Positions 43,831-56,990 of a DNA stretch of 64,000 bases are shown one piece after another (positions within the stretch are counted from its first letter, which is position 1; each line of letters opens with the position of its first letter). Below the pieces are notes generated by a model. That model was given only the letters and a program-made list of their open reading frames with translations. It had not been told where the DNA came from and did not search any database. Source of the stretch: Diphasiastrum complanatum. Its lineage: Eukaryota; Streptophyta; Lycopodiopsida; Lycopodiales; Lycopodiaceae. The position numbers were made by a program, and so were the translations under genes. Location of the stretch: contig CM055111.1 of assembly GCA_029204225.1 (NCBI GenBank), forward strand, positions 18,889,015-18,953,014, written 5' to 3'.

Positions 43831-44642
43831 GGGATTTAGAATAATTCCTTACATGGATGGCCAGTCATTCCAGTGTATGTGGTTATTAGTTATGCCTTGT
43901 CATTTTGGGCTTGGCCGATAAAGTAATTAATAATCATATGAGGGCCTAGACCTATAATTAGACATATGAGCACTTGCATGGTATTTGACTGCTATAATAC
44001 CTAAATAGAAGGTCAATTGCTTATTCTGGTTACATGTGGATCCTAACAGAAATATTCTCTCCTCTTTGGAGAGAATATATACTAGTGGAAATTTGCCCAT
44101 CTACCTATTGGATTTTTTTATCCTTGAAGCCAGGAGCCCCTCCTCTCTTGCATTCGTTCACCATGGCATGGGGGTGAAGTGATTAGGGTATTGACTAGCC
44201 ATTTCCTATTGGTTGGGTGGTTTTTCTCCACAGGTATCCTTTTGGTTGCATGCAACAGAATCTAGTCAGATCTTCACTAGGCGATCCTTACATTTACTCA
44301 CATGCTTTGGTTCATCTTCTTGTGTAGATGAGGCTATGCAAGTGGATGGTGGCTTTCATGGAATGGAAGCAAATAATGGATCTGGAAAAGAGGTCTTAGT
44401 CAAGGACTTTTATTGTCAAGAGTAAGATCAAGAGGTTGATCTTGAAGGGCTTCAATAACACAAAAGGAAAGGTGGAAATTCGGAGCTAGTCAAGAGCATC
44501 AAAGGGAAGTCAAGTGGAAAAGATAATTTAAATATGTTTTGTAGGTGTTTGAAGACTCAAGTAAGGTCAAAGGAGCAAAAAGGAAGTGTTGTTCAAGTTT
44601 ACTTTACTTGTTTTATCTCATGTTTGAGCAATTTCATGTGAA
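43831..44642. other. No gene recognised; one strong hairpin
   Basis: The region between the integrase remnant and the family 1 element. A perfect 11-bp hairpin (ATATTCTCTCC, loop TCTTT, GGAGAGAATAT) is at 44052-44078. A frame at 44213-44425 is open but unrecognised. Confidence 0.35.
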
Positions 44643-44647
44643 TGTGC

Positions 44648-45550
44648 TCAAGAAACAAAACATTTCTATTTACAAAGCTTTGCTAGCTTTCAGCCCTCTG
44701 CCTGAAGAAAATGTTCGCGAATACGAAAGTCAAGAGACACAAAGCACGAAAGTTGTGAACGAGAATCTTTTGTGGTCCAGCACAAGAAAGTCAGACAATA
44801 TAGACGAAACCAACGACGCGACACAAAAGAACGTCGCGAAATCTTTTCTGCCCTCATGCTCCATGAAGGACCAGCAAGGTCACACAGGTACCCAGAAGTA
44901 CAGATGTCTAATATGATGGCATGACGTTAGGAGGTACATTCTACATCGTGGCTAATCTGCCACTCTTGTAATTTTTTGATTAGTTGTACATTTAATTACT
45001 CTAATCTAAAAGGTTACACAGAGCGACTATATACTTACTGGATGATACTTGATAGAGAGAGCATATACAGATATACAGAGATGTATGAAGTAGTCTGATG
45101 CTAGTAAGCAATCAAGACAAAAAATACAGAATTGAAGTCCGCCTGCGTGCGAGACAAGTTCATGTGATCAGGATCCACAAATATCCACAAGTCCGCTAGT
45201 AAGCGAGACATCCACTCGTGAGAAAACTGTATTTCTCTCATGCCAATGCACTACGTGGATCTGCATGTAGTGCTTGAAGAATCAGAGAAAAATCAATAGA
45301 TGATCTTGTAGCCATTGTGCACATGCAAATGTATCTGCTGTTATTCGTATGTCTAAGTCTCTCATTCATTTAATTCTGTAGTTTGTTGAAACTTTGTTGA
45401 ACGCTACATTTATTTATAAACGTAGATCAACAGTGTCTGACTACATTCTGGAGGACTGTAGGAGTGATTCAGCTGGCAGTGACCAACGATCGCATCTGAA
45501 CTCCCTCCGAATCACATTGAATCATTTGCGACTCATTCAATCTTTCATCA
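44648..45550 (+). repeat. 5' LTR, family 1
   Basis: It starts TCAAGAAACAAAACATTTC (TGAAGAAAC in the copies at 12.5-15.7 kb) and ends CTTTCATCA one base before the primer-binding site. Landmarks shared with 57332-58288 include GCTTTGCTAGCTTTCAGCC and GCGACTATATACTTACT. Confidence 0.85.
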
Positions 45551-45551
45551 G

Positions 45552-45563
45552 TGGTATCAGAGC
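45552..45563 (+). other. Primer-binding site, initiator tRNA-Met
   Basis: TGGTATCAGAGC, a perfect match to the canonical copia site. Confidence 0.92.
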
Positions 45564-45663
45564 CTATCTATTGTCATAATCTGACATAGCCAAGAAGCTA
45601 TCAGATCCAGAAGGCCAAGCATTCAGACGAACAACCATCAACAACTAAAAAGACTTCAGAAGC

Positions 45664-46589
45664 AATGACTTCAGTCAGCAGCATACAGAACAAGATCTAT
45701 ACAATTCTTGATTCTTCAGGATCTAACTTTCTAGTCTGGAAAGTTAAAACATCACTGATACTCAAGGGCGAAGGTTTATTCCCCTAGGTGGATGGCACAG
45801 AAGAGATGCCTATGACATTAGGCAAAGAGCTACGCGAGTGGAGGGAGAAAAATGACAAGGCAGTAGCCTTGCTATCTTCATCCATTGAAAATAGTCTCAC
45901 ACTTGACCTGGCTATACTCTCCAAAGCTAAGGAGATGTGGGATGCATTGCTCACGAGATTTCAAATGAAATCAAGAAGTCAAATCATGATGCTAGAAGAT
46001 CAGCTGACAAATCTATAGTGGGATGGGAAAGACCAGACTTATTTTGTAAGGAAGATGAAAGATCTATTTCTATCACTACATAACTCTGGAGCAGAGAATG
46101 CAGTGTCAGCTGAGAAGTAGCTCACTTACTTGTTGAGAGCCTTACCCAGATCATTCCTGACAACGAGGACCCTGCTCGCGAAAGATCCTACCATGAACCT
46201 CGAAAAGGCGATTGTCGAGATTCGAGAGGAAGTCGAGGCGAGAGAACATCTTGATCACAAAAACCAGGCCCTCTACGACAACAAAGAAAAATCCAAGAAA
46301 CAATTTATGCCTAAGAGGGAGTCGAATTAGAGGCAAGATCATGATCAGCAAGCAAAGGGGACCAACAAAGGCAACTGGAAGAGCAAAGGGGAGTCGAAGC
46401 AGCAAGGTGGAGAAAAGAAGACTTGCGTGAGATGCAGAAGAGATGGGCACATGGTTGATACATGATGGCTCAATCCAAAAATTAACTGTATCCACTGCCA
46501 CAAGAAGGGTCATGCAGCCGTGGATTGCCGGCAGAACCTGAGAAACAACTTAGCATAGAATAGACAAGAGAACAGCAACAGTTCATCCT
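45664..46589 (+). pseudogene. Copia gag with two zinc knuckles
   Basis: From an ATG at 45664: MTSVSSIQNKIYTILDSSG, NFLVWKVKTSLILKGE, then LREWREKNDKAVALLSSSIE and ALPRSFLTTRTLL (UBN2 gag). Two knuckles follow, CVRCRRDGHMVDT (its final Cys lost, a TGA next to the site) and CIHCHKKGHAAVDC. About six in-frame stops (mostly TAG) break the frame, so it is inactive. Confidence 0.87.
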
Positions 46590-47168
46590 ATGTCGGGCGA
46601 AGAAAGATCAAATAGAAACTGTTCGACTGCCTATATCTGTGAAGACGTGTGTGCAGCGTCAACATCTGACACACATGAGGTGATCCTAGATTCAGGATCC
46701 ACCTCACACTTTATGACATCAAGACGAATCATGTCTGATTTCAGAAGTGCAGATCCTTCAAGTTTCATAGTTCTTGGAGATGGATCTAAACATCAAGTGA
46801 ACGATATTGGTTCATTGTGGCTCAACACCAATGGCAGAGACAGACGACTCGAAGACATTTTGTTCATGCCTACACTGCAGCAAGACTTGCTTTCTGTAGC
46901 AAGAATAGCAGATGCAGAAATGGGTGTGACACTTTTAGATGAAGCATGCAACGTGGTTGACGCCAGTACTAGTACTTTGGTCGCTCAAGGCAGAAGAAAA
47001 AGTAATCTATATCATCTGAAGGTATGCCTACCTGCAGATCAGGTACATCAGACTCATGATGACTCGCCATACACTCTGTGGAACAGGAGACTCTGCCACA
47101 TGAACTCAATGGCACTTTACCAAGCAAGCCATCATGGAGCAATAACAGGGGTTGTCTCAGTCATTTAA
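46590..47168 (+). pseudogene. Copia protease and GAG-pre-integrase
   Basis: An open stretch of 192 codons. Protease shows the catalytic DSGSTSHFM, then FIVLGDGSKHQV and FMPTLQQDLLSVARI. The pre-integrase module shows LWNRRLCHMN, with the usual GH changed to CH. A stop ends it before the Cys-x2-Cys half of the zinc module. Confidence 0.85.
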
Positions 47169-48215
47169 AAGAAACACTCTATAATGCCATCTGAAAAAAG
47201 TGGACCTTGAATGGATCCAAAGATGTCACACACTCCATTCATCAAAGACTCCTACAGAACAACCAAGATTCTGGAGTTAGTGCATTCTGACATCTGTGGG
47301 CCTTTCAATATGATCTCAGTAGGAGGTTCAAAATATTATATAACCTTCATTGATAATTATAGTAAATTCGCTAGCGTATTATATTCAAAATAAATCTGAA
47401 GCACTTGATAATTTCATAGAATACGTGAATTGTACTGAGAGATGTACAGACGACAAGGTTAAGCATATCAGAACATATCGAGGTGGCAAATACATCTCGA
47501 ATCGCTTTACTGACTTCTACAATGATTGTGACATCATTCATAGAAGGACTGCAGCCTACACACCACATCACAATGGTGTTGTAGAAAGAAAGAACAGGAC
47601 CCTGATGGAAGCTGTCAGATGCATGATGGCCTACTCGAAGGCTCCAAGGGTACTGTGGGCTGAAGCAGTAGCTACAGCCGCATACATCTAGAACAAGACA
47701 GACAAGTCTGGTGTCCCTCACACGACACCACACGAGTTATGGTGGGGTAGAAAGCCCAACCTGTCTCACATCCAAATCTTTGGCTGTGTAGCTTATGCAC
47801 ATATTCCTAATAAGCTTCGAAAGAAGCTTGATGAGAAAGCCGAGCAGGGATTTGTAGTAGGTTATGACAACAATTCGTCATACTACAGAGTCTACATGCC
47901 AGACACGAACACTTTGAAGACAGTGAAAGTTGTCAGATTTAATGAGAGCAGAACAATGGCCAATGACGATCCTGTCAGCTATGAAGTTTTGGAGAGACAG
48001 TACTATGACCTGTCACCAATGACAGAGGGAGTAGAGGACGAACACAAAAATGAAAATTTTCGAGTCGTCTCCCATTCGAACGATGAATTAGAAGAAGAAA
48101 GATTTGAGAGACAACTTACTGCTACAGTTCCTGTAAACCAAGATGGTTCCGGACCCAGCAGAGTAGACAAAGGCAAAGGTATTGTTGTCCCAGGAAGATC
48201 TCCTAGAAGGTAAAG
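47169..48215 (+). pseudogene. Copia integrase
   Basis: In order: LVHSDICGPF (first Asp), SKYYITFIDNYSKFASV, a frameshift near 47385, HIRTYRGGKYIS where active enzymes have TDRGGEY (second Asp lost), then HHNGVVERKNRTLMEA with the catalytic Glu and RKPNLSHIQIFGCVAYAH (C-terminal block). A stop at 47689-47691 interrupts NKTDKS. The acidic linker region ends with GRSPRR and a stop at 48211-48213. Loss of the second Asp would by itself abolish activity. Confidence 0.87.
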
Positions 48216-48344
48216 AGCACCAGCAAGATACATGCTAGCACAACTACATATATGTGTGTTTTGCCACGTGATGCTGCCACACGAACCCGATACTTAGCCA
48301 AAATTTTGACATTTTTCTTATGCGTGGCACTGCCACGCGTGGCA

Positions 48345-49128
48345 TATCCATGCTAAAATTTTTTCGAGGACTCTGCCGGTGAAATCCATTAGTTTGTTGT
48401 AAATTAGTTTGTTGTAAATTTTTTTTTATCTATTATGAATAATAAGTTAGTAAAAAACAACTTTATGATACATTTAAAAGCAAATAAATTTTTTTTTATA
48501 TTTTGAATAGGTGTACACTTATAATAAAATGTGGACTAAAAATTAAATGATCATAATCTCAAATTATTATGCTCTGACAAATTAAAGTTACTATCAGTTG
48601 AATATTACATGTTATCTTATGTATTTATAGACATTATGATGTGTTTCTATATTGAAAAAAAAAAATTAATCAAAATTTGACAATTTTTTCAATATGGTAT
48701 TGATAGGTAAAAATATAAGCGTGAGCTTAATATGCATGTGAGAGGATGCTAAGTACCTTACATTTGAGAGCTGCGTGGTAGCTTGTTAAGCTAATTTGTT
48801 GATAAAACAATTGCAATGTTATACACCTTTGTGTGTTTGCAAAGATCAATGAATAGTCGAACAATATTGTGGCAAAGTGTATTATTATCTCAAAGAAGAT
48901 GTTTTTTAATTATAATATATAAATAATCAACACATATATCTTTTAATTAGTTCACACATCTATTAATATTGATAAATTTTTATAATTATAAGTGATTGCG
49001 AGATGCGTTTGAAATGAAACTTTAGAAATGCAACATCGTAGAAAAATATAATAATTTTAATTTGAAAACAATATATATTGAGCACAATGGATCATTTTAT
49101 GACAAAATATTTGTGACATGTACAAACT
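48345..49128. other. CACTA 3' flank without genes
   Basis: Very AT-rich sequence between the left subterminal palindromes and the end of the transposase gene. No coding content. Confidence 0.4.
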
Positions 49129-52100
49129 TTATTTATCATCGCAAGATTCAAATTCATCAACCAATACATCTTGCAACTCATCTCCGCTAAGATGATTTTT
49201 ATCATCACTATCGAAATCAAAACCTCTCTCAATATTGTCCTCATGCAAAGAATCATTGTTGTCCTCTTCATCATCTGAGTTGTCGGAATCATGAGAATCA
49301 ATTCTTGGGTTTTCAATATTTATAAAACTCGAAGGTATATGTACATCTTCATCAGATATACTTGTGTTGTCCAAATTTAGATCTTCCATTTCATTCTCAA
49401 CATATGCATTTTCGAATACATGTCTCGAGCATGGTTTAATTTGAACAACATACCACCAATCTTTGTTTAGTCGATCTGGTTGAAAAAATACCTGCACATT
49501 TAGCAATGTTAGGATTAGATATTTGTTATGCTCACATTTTAATTCACAATAAATAGATGTAATGAAAAAAGTAGTGTAAATGATTAATATAATATTGATC
49601 ACAATTGATCACAATTGACAAAAAGAAAAAAATGTGAAATTCATGCACACCTGTTCACAATGACGAGGCAACACCAACGTGTCTGAAAAGTCCATGCTTA
49701 ATGTCTTGGTTGAATCGATAGCAAAAAATCCACTACGATCGTTTTTTACAGTTGCATTTGATCCTCTATAGTTGATCTTGAACCATTTCACGTCAAACAA
49801 CAAATATTTACCCATTCACCAAAACACACCTCATATATGGCTTGTATGGTTCCTACACACTCAAGCTCTCTAGAAATTGGACTCTGATCTCGAGCACTAC
49901 TTTGACTTTCTTGATGGAAGGATGTCATCACACCACAATCATAAGTTCGTCGTTTCATATCAATTGATTCAATGCGATGATGATGACCACATGCCCACAT
50001 TGCACTATACTTTCGATACCGTCACATGTTGATTATAATTAAAACAATAATCAATCATCGTACAAATCAAAATTGTTCACTTAAAAAAAATAGAGTTATA
50101 GACAAACCTTCCAATCACATCCTCTTGCAAATCCTCATTCTGTGTCAGATATGAATTGTCCCTTTGATCTTGCTTGCTGGAGTGTGTCAACCATTCAGTC
50201 TATAGTGCATTGGTTGGGCAATGGCTCAAGATCATGCGAAGGTGTAGCTTGACCTCTACGCCTATTGCATCAGTGTCAATTTCTAGTCAATACCCTCTTT
50301 TTTTTTTCTTCTTCATATAATTCCAACCATTTATCCATTACTCCTGAATTATATAGCATGAAGGTTGAAATTTTTTCTCTCACACTGGGTGTCATTTTTT
50401 TAAGACTACCCATACCTTGAGGTTCTTTACCTTTCACCTCATTGCTTTCCTCATCATGCCATAGTCGTGGAGCAGATGGATCTATTTGAAACAAAACTTC
50501 AGTAACATAAAATAGAGATTCTTGCACTAACCATCCCTCTGACATGCTTCCCTCTGGCCTTGCCTTCTGACGCACAAAATCTTTCAACACTTTCATGAAT
50601 CTCTCCAAGAAAAACATCCACCTACATAAAATTTTAACACATCAATGAGAACATTCTGTTATTTATATTTTGAGAAAATCACACTACATTTATTGAAACT
50701 ACTAAAATCAAATTCAAGTGTATTATATCTTGAGTGCACAAGACCGGCAATACCAACTTCTTGGACCAAGTGCACAAGCAGATGCACCTGTATGTCTAGG
50801 ATAGAAGTTGGAAAATCCCTCTCAAGCATATATACACCCTCCACCATATCTTCTTGTTTTGTTTGCACGTCTATCTCACGAATCTCCTTACCACACATCC
50901 ATCTATAACATGTTTGTAGTATAACTAGATTTTAGTACGTTCATATTATTTTATCGAACTTGTATTAGAAAAAAACAAAATTTCATAAGATATCGATGTA
51001 AATAAAAAGAATCAAGTACTTGACAACGGATGCTAATTTGTAAATGGCATCACGAAGTTGATCAGTTAGACAGCCACGAATGCACATTGGAAATATGTAC
51101 TCGACCATCTTCAACCAATTGTGAGATTTTAGACCATGGAGTTTTCCTTCAGTTGTGAATGATGTTCGTAGTGAACAAGCAAAACCCGTTGGTGTTCTCA
51201 TCTCTCAAATGACTGACCGTACGTACTTATACTCTTCTTTCGTAAAAATCCAAGGGGCTCTTGGAATACTATAGGTATCTCCATCAGTACATAATTTTGG
51301 CCGATACTCTTTTTTTGTTTTTGATTCTTGTAGATCATGCTTGGCAGAAATACTGTCTTTGTCGCCCACCAAGTGTTTCCATACTGATTCACCCACATTT
51401 TTGAATATCTGCATAGGATCAAGCAAGTAATTGATCAAAAAGTTATTCCAATATGGTAAACAATGAAAGATGGATAGTCTTTTCATACCATTGATTGGCT
51501 TAGTCTCAGATTCAATCCAAAGTTTGTGCCAATCGGCCACGGACATTCTCTTTGGAGGCATCCTTGTTTCTGATCTTCCTCCAAAGCTTCTTCTATGAGC
51601 ATTTCTAAATGGATGATTTTCATCATGCAAGTACTTGCGATGATTTTCATACACAACTTTGTTTAAATGCCGTGAGTGGCGAGCATCAATATTTGGTCCA
51701 CAAATGAGACACGCGTGATATCCAAAAGTTGTAAAACCTAAAAGAATCAAATCCAATTCGTGTTATAAATAGAATTCTTTTAAAGCATAAATATTTTATG
51801 CATAAAGAATAAATATACAAACATTACAAATGATTTCATTTTATAGTCACCTGAACAATCGCCCAATCCTGGATAGTCATGCATAGTCCACATTAACATC
51901 GCACGCAACAAAAATGTTTTGTCTTGAAGTGGACGTGAGATGTCATATGCTTGGACTCCCTTCCATAGTAGTTCTAGTTCCTCAATCAATGGTGCAAAGT
52001 AGATATCCATATTTTTTACTATGTTTTCCAGGAATTAGAAGTGCTAGTATGAGATATCCTTTTTTGATGCTTAGCCAAGGTGGAATGTTATAGTTGACCA

Positions 52101-52330
52101 ACACCACTGGCCAAGTAGACCACGTGCTTGACATTTTTCCAAAGGGGTTAACCCCGTCTGTTGCAAGTCCAAATATTATATTTCTTGTTTCACTTGCGAA
52201 ACATGGATATTCTTTGTCAATGTGTTTCCATGCAGGAGAGTCTGAGGGTACTCTCATGATCTCATCCGAAGAACGATGACTAGCATGCCAATTCACAAGT
52301 TCTGCAAGAGACTTGCAATGAAACATAGGA
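49129..52330 (-). pseudogene. TNP2-like CACTA transposase gene, 5' truncated
   Basis: The gene has several exons. Exon 1 (to 51851) gives LVNWHASHRSSDEIMR, SPAWKHIDKEYPCF, then FGLATDGVNPFGKMSS and WPVVLVNYNIPPW, the TNP2 transposase signature. A +1 slip in an A run near 52016 shifts the frame before PLIEELELLWKGVQAYD and MLMWTMHDYPGLGD. Exon 2 (from 51737) reads TTFGYHACLICGP, CPPKR-like RMPPKRMSVADWH, and a TGA at 51207-51205 ahead of MRTPTGFACSL. Exons at 50902 and about 50620 read FPTSILDIQVHLLVHLVQE and LERFMKVLKDFVRQKARPEG, the DUF4218 region. Further 3', VKWFKINYRG, FFQPDRLNKDWWYVVQ and an acidic tail form the DUF4216 region, ending at 49129. The N-terminal third, upstream of 52330, is replaced by an unrelated repeat. 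The frameshift, stop and truncation make it inactive. Confidence 0.85.
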
Positions 52331-52389
52331 AGAAGAGGAGATTCTACACAAGGTATGTGAGGTGATGTGGGATGGATGTTGAATTTGAT

Positions 52390-55040
52390 ACTTACATGTG
52401 AAACAACTCTATTTTGGTCCCTATTGCTTGACATAGCCCATTGAATAATCATAATTAACTAGCATCAAAGTTCAAATTTAATGCCTAACGTGTGGTTTTG
52501 ATGTTGATCACTCAACATGGCTGATGAAGGGATTAGACTCAACTAGTTTCAAATCTACTGTAACTGAGATCTAATGACTTAAAAGATCTAGTAGAAGAGT
52601 TAGCATATGGTTGCTTTCGAGCCTTTGAGAATAGCCTCCTTTGCTTAAATCTGTTTACAATGCAAGTATCATAATAGAGCAAACACCTTCCTTAAAATGA
52701 ACATCTAAACCACTATCCATTAGTTGCCCAACATCAAGCAAGCTCCTAGTAAGATTAGAAACATAGAGTACATTTTCTATATCCAATCTTTTAGAGGATC
52801 CAAGACTTAAAGAGATCCAAGACTAGCCTCACTCTCAATCCACCATGTGTCATTGGAGTAGCTCTTGCTTGTTGGTGTAGATGCCATCAAGGATAAATCA
52901 ACTTCATCCTCATAATCCTCAATGGTAAGGTTGTCTTGCTTACTCTCATCTTGTGCATTCTTCTGTTTGTCACTGGGATGCAAAGTGCCTTCCACAAAAG
53001 AAGCACTTTTGTTTGGCTTTGTCTTTCTTCTTTCCTTTAGAGCTTAATTCTTGATCATCATCACTTTTGCCATGCTTTGGATTTTCTTCTTGGACTTCCA
53101 TTATGCAATACATTTAGCTTGATTGTTTTTTTATCACTTATCAATGGAATTGACCCCTATCATACAATATAGCTCAAATTTATTGTCTATCACTTGAGAT
53201 AAGACATTGAGTGATCAAGTTAGAGTAATTTCGAGTTTATGACTTTCATGTAACTTTGAATGTTGTGCTTACATGTGAGACAACTCAATTCTGGTCCTGA
53301 TTACTCATCATTGTTCTTTTAGTGATCATAATTGACCAACATCACATCGAATAGCTCAATCTTGGGGTCTATCAATGTAAATAGCCCCATTTTGGTGTCT
53401 CTATCACTCAAGAAAGTCAAAATTTTCTACCTAACATATGATTTTGTTGCTTATCACTTGACATGGCTCTATCAAGTGACTAGACTCAACAAGTAATATA
53501 TTAAGACAACTCAAGTTCAACCCCTTGTCAAACCCCTATTACACGTGATGACTTAAATTTTATGTCTATGCGTGGTTTTGTTGCTTATCACTCGACACAG
53601 CTCATCAAGTGATCAAACTCAACCAATCCCAAGTCTAATTTACTAAGATAGCTCATATCAAATGAGATAACTAAAATTTGATGTGTATATTTTGGAATAG
53701 CTCACTTTTGGTGCATATCACTAAAGGTTTCTCATAAAGTGACCAAATTTGAGAAATTGTGTGCTCATGAAGTAGATTGAAGTCAATTCCCATCACTTTA
53801 GATAGTTCAAATCTAATGTCCAATACAAGATCTTGGTCCTTATCACTTGACATAGAAGATCGAGTGACTGAACTTGGTCAATCTATGATTTGGAACAATC
53901 AATTTTGGCCCCTGATAGATTGAATCTAGTCCTTGGGCAGGATGATTAGTTTGTTGCTTGGAAGGACAAGAGAGCAATAGTTTTATTTTAAGAAGAGATT
54001 ACGGCAGCAGAGATCTAATATAAGAGCATGAGCACTTCAACAGATGGACATTTCAAATGCTCAATTTTTTCTTGTACCCTATCACCATCTCAAGAAAAAT
54101 CCATTTTACGCTCTCAATGATCTTCTGAAATCAAATTCAACTGTGATACAATCAATTAGTCATGGCGATCCTGTTAGCATTGCTGGTAGCACCTCTGCAC
54201 AAGACCACAACCAAGTATTTCACAAACAAAGATGTTTGATCCATTCCTCAATGCTAGCAATCATCTAACAACGTCCACCGAGTTATTTCCTTTCCATCCA
54301 CTCAACACAAAATCCAAAAATACCCCACCACATTCCCTTGCACTCTTGTCAATTGCTCTCATCTCCATCCATCAACAATCCCTTAACGAAAAAAACCCAC
54401 CTCCAATATCTCCTCGGATTCCACCCACAAAGATTTCAGATCTCTTCTATCCTTAATCTTCCTTCAACTGGCTTTAACCGCATAGCACACAACCATGTTC
54501 CTCGAAATCTATTAGCTCATTGGTACAATACCTCATGGAAGTGGTAGTATATCTAGCGTCCCTCAGTGTATTACAAAAAAGAAGAAGGAAGATTGCACCC
54601 AGCTTAACACATGTTTTTTTATTTTTAAAAAAGATTCCGACCCAGTACGTTCTGACCTAAAAGGGTCGAAAAGGGTTTCTAAGGGACACATATATAAATA
54701 TGTCTATCAATGTAAATAGCCCCATTTTGGTGTCTCTATCACTCGAGAAAGTCAAAATTTGCTACCTAACATATGATTTTGTTGCTTATTACTTGACATG
54801 GCTCTATCAAGTGACTAGACTCAACAAGTAATATATTAAGACAACTCAAGTTCAACCCCTTGTCAAACCCCTATTACACGTGATGACTTAAATTTTATGT
54901 CTACGTGGTTTTGTTGCTTATCACTCGACATGGCTCATCAAGTGATCAGACTCAACCAATCCCAGGTCTAGTATACTGAGATAGCTCATATCACATGAGA
55001 TAAAGGTCGGAAAGGGTTTCTAAGGGACACATATATAACA
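52390..55040. repeat. Repeat array with TCAAGTGA units, replacing the transposase 5' end
   Basis: The motif 'CACTTGACATGGCT...TCAAGTGA..AGACTCAA' recurs in diverged form near 52510, 53455, 53590, 53750, 53840, 54790 and 54920. One 320-base stretch (53367-53690) is nearly identical to 54703-55000. A 35-base AAAGGGTTTCTAAGGGACAC segment flanks that copy on both sides (54664 and 55005). No coding content I can support; a frame at 54044-54268 is open but unrecognised. Confidence 0.6.
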
Positions 55041-55584
55041 AATTAATTAATACTTTATAAACTAAATAATGTTCACAACTTATATGCACCATCAAACCAC
55101 ATATTTACATTTGTCATTTTTTTTAAATCACAAAATTCTTTGTGTTTGATCATCTCTATCTCATTGTGTATGGAATGATTGTTTATTGTTTATGTTTTTC
55201 TATTTCATCTTGTATAAATTTGTTGTAAATATATACAAACAATAAAAAACAAACAAAACATCAATTTAAGATGATAAAAACATACCTCATCTATTGTTTG
55301 GATGATCTTTAATTCCTTCTAAGATGCATCTCTTTTTTTTCTCTATAAAAGCAAACAACGAAAACCAAATCATTTTTAGATTACAAATCAATCAACAAAA
55401 TGATAATTGCTAGAATACAAATCAAAGAATCATTGTTAAATTAAAAATCATTAATCATTGTTACATCAATCTCACCATGTTCAAGATACTATGAAAATGC
55501 ACTTTATGACTCAAATGTAATCTATCAAAATTTAGAATGCATAATATATCTCATGAATAAACAATGACAAACTAACAAACAAAA

Positions 55585-55587
<3 letters not shown>

Positions 55588-55654
<67 letters not shown>

Positions 55655-55659
55655 CTCTC
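55588..55659. repeat. (CT)n microsatellite
   Basis: About 72 bases of CT with one interruption (CG) near the end. The AACAAACAAAATTATCTC flank is repeated before the next microsatellite, so the two tracts and their flanks arose by local duplication. Confidence 0.95.
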
Positions 55660-55837
55660 AAATGCTTTTCTTCAAAATTTAGAATGCCTAACATACCTTA
55701 TGCATTTGCTTGGATTGTCTCCTTTCCTTCAAAATTGCATAGCTTTCTTCTACAAAAGCCAACAATAAACAATCATTCACTAACCAATCAATAAACAAAT
55801 TAATAAACAATGAAAAATTAACAAACAAAACTATCTC

Positions 55838-55840
<3 letters not shown>

Positions 55841-55926
<86 letters not shown>
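55841..55926. repeat. (TC)n microsatellite
   Basis: About 86 bases of TC, the partner of 55588-55659. Confidence 0.95.
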
Positions 55927-55928
<2 letters not shown>

Positions 55929-56040
55929 CAAAGCTCTTCTTCACAAAATCTATTTGGAAATGCAGTCGAGGCCCCCACTTTTTTCATTTCGTGGGTTTTT
56001 TTTTTGTCCCTAAAAAGAATTGCAAAAACGTTTGCCATTA

Positions 56041-56990
56041 GGGCCCTTTTTGGACTCAAAAAGGGCCTCTTCACTAATTATAATTAGTGTTAATGACGAC
56101 ATGTGTACCAATAAGAGAGTGACAAGTGAGATGGAATGGTCCATATGACATGGCACATCCAATGGTGTAAAATAGATCTCCAAATTCTAACCCTCCTCTA
56201 ACTCTACTTGCTCAACCCATAGTAATGATGATTTGACAAGGCACAAATTTAAATTTTAAATACCAATATAACCATTTTTTAAGGCCTTCAAAATTCATCT
56301 TTTTAAGCTTAGAATGAGTGAAAGGGGGGCCCGATATTTCCTTGGGCCACCATTTTGAAAAAAAAAATTGAAAAAAAAAGGGGGAGGGGGATGGGAGTAA
56401 ATCGCCCTCAGCGTGCTCCTGCCCACTTGGAGCCGCTGAGCCGGGTGGGAGCGCGATGAGCGCGCGCTCCCAAGTCTTCCCCCTCCCTCTTTGACAGGAC
56501 AACGAGGGAGGGGGGGTGTTAGGTGTGGCCCTCCGGGCCACGCGATTCAACGAGGGCCAGCAGCCCGGAGGGGTGGGTGGGGCGCGACTGGCCAGCTGGC
56601 CCCGAGGGAGAGAGAGAGAGAGCGAGGGGCCCGGGGGGGGGGGGGGGGGGTGATGTACTCCCATCCCCCTCCCCCTTTTTTTTCAATTTTTTTTTTCAAA
56701 ATGGGGGCCCAAGGAAATATCAGGCCTCCTTTTCACTCATTATAAGCTTAAAAAGATGAATTTTGAAGGCCTTAAAAAAATAGATGCTATATTGGATTTA
56801 AATTTTGGCTACAAATTTTTTGTCCTTGTTATATTATGTTAGGCCTAAGTGAAGCCTACTAACATAGAAGTTAACCCATGATAAACTCAGGGTGAACTGC
56901 CACATAGGATGATTAATGAGTTAATTAATCCTAATTAGCAAACATGTTTAGGCAAGGAAGAGGCCCTTTTTGAGTTCAAAAAGGGCCCAA
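56041..56990. repeat. Nested inverted repeats with GC-rich centre
   Basis: Inner arms at about 56263-56400 and 56655-56795 pair over about 140 bases (AAGGCCTTCAAAATTCAT against ATGAATTTTGAAGGCCTT). They enclose a GC-rich loop with a run of about 20 G. Outer arms contain the palindrome GGCCCTTTTTGA-TCAAAAAGGGCC-type at 56043-56069 and 56963-56990. The whole could fold on itself and looks like a foldback or MITE-type insertion within the CACTA right end. Confidence 0.7.

Noticed and set aside
55688-56074. Open frame of Arg-Glu repeats on the minus strand
   Set aside because: Artefact of the (TC)n tract at 55841-55926.
56400-56650. Bacterial or rDNA origin of the GC-rich loop
   Set aside because: No recognisable rRNA or bacterial gene, and it sits inside paired arms of a foldback.
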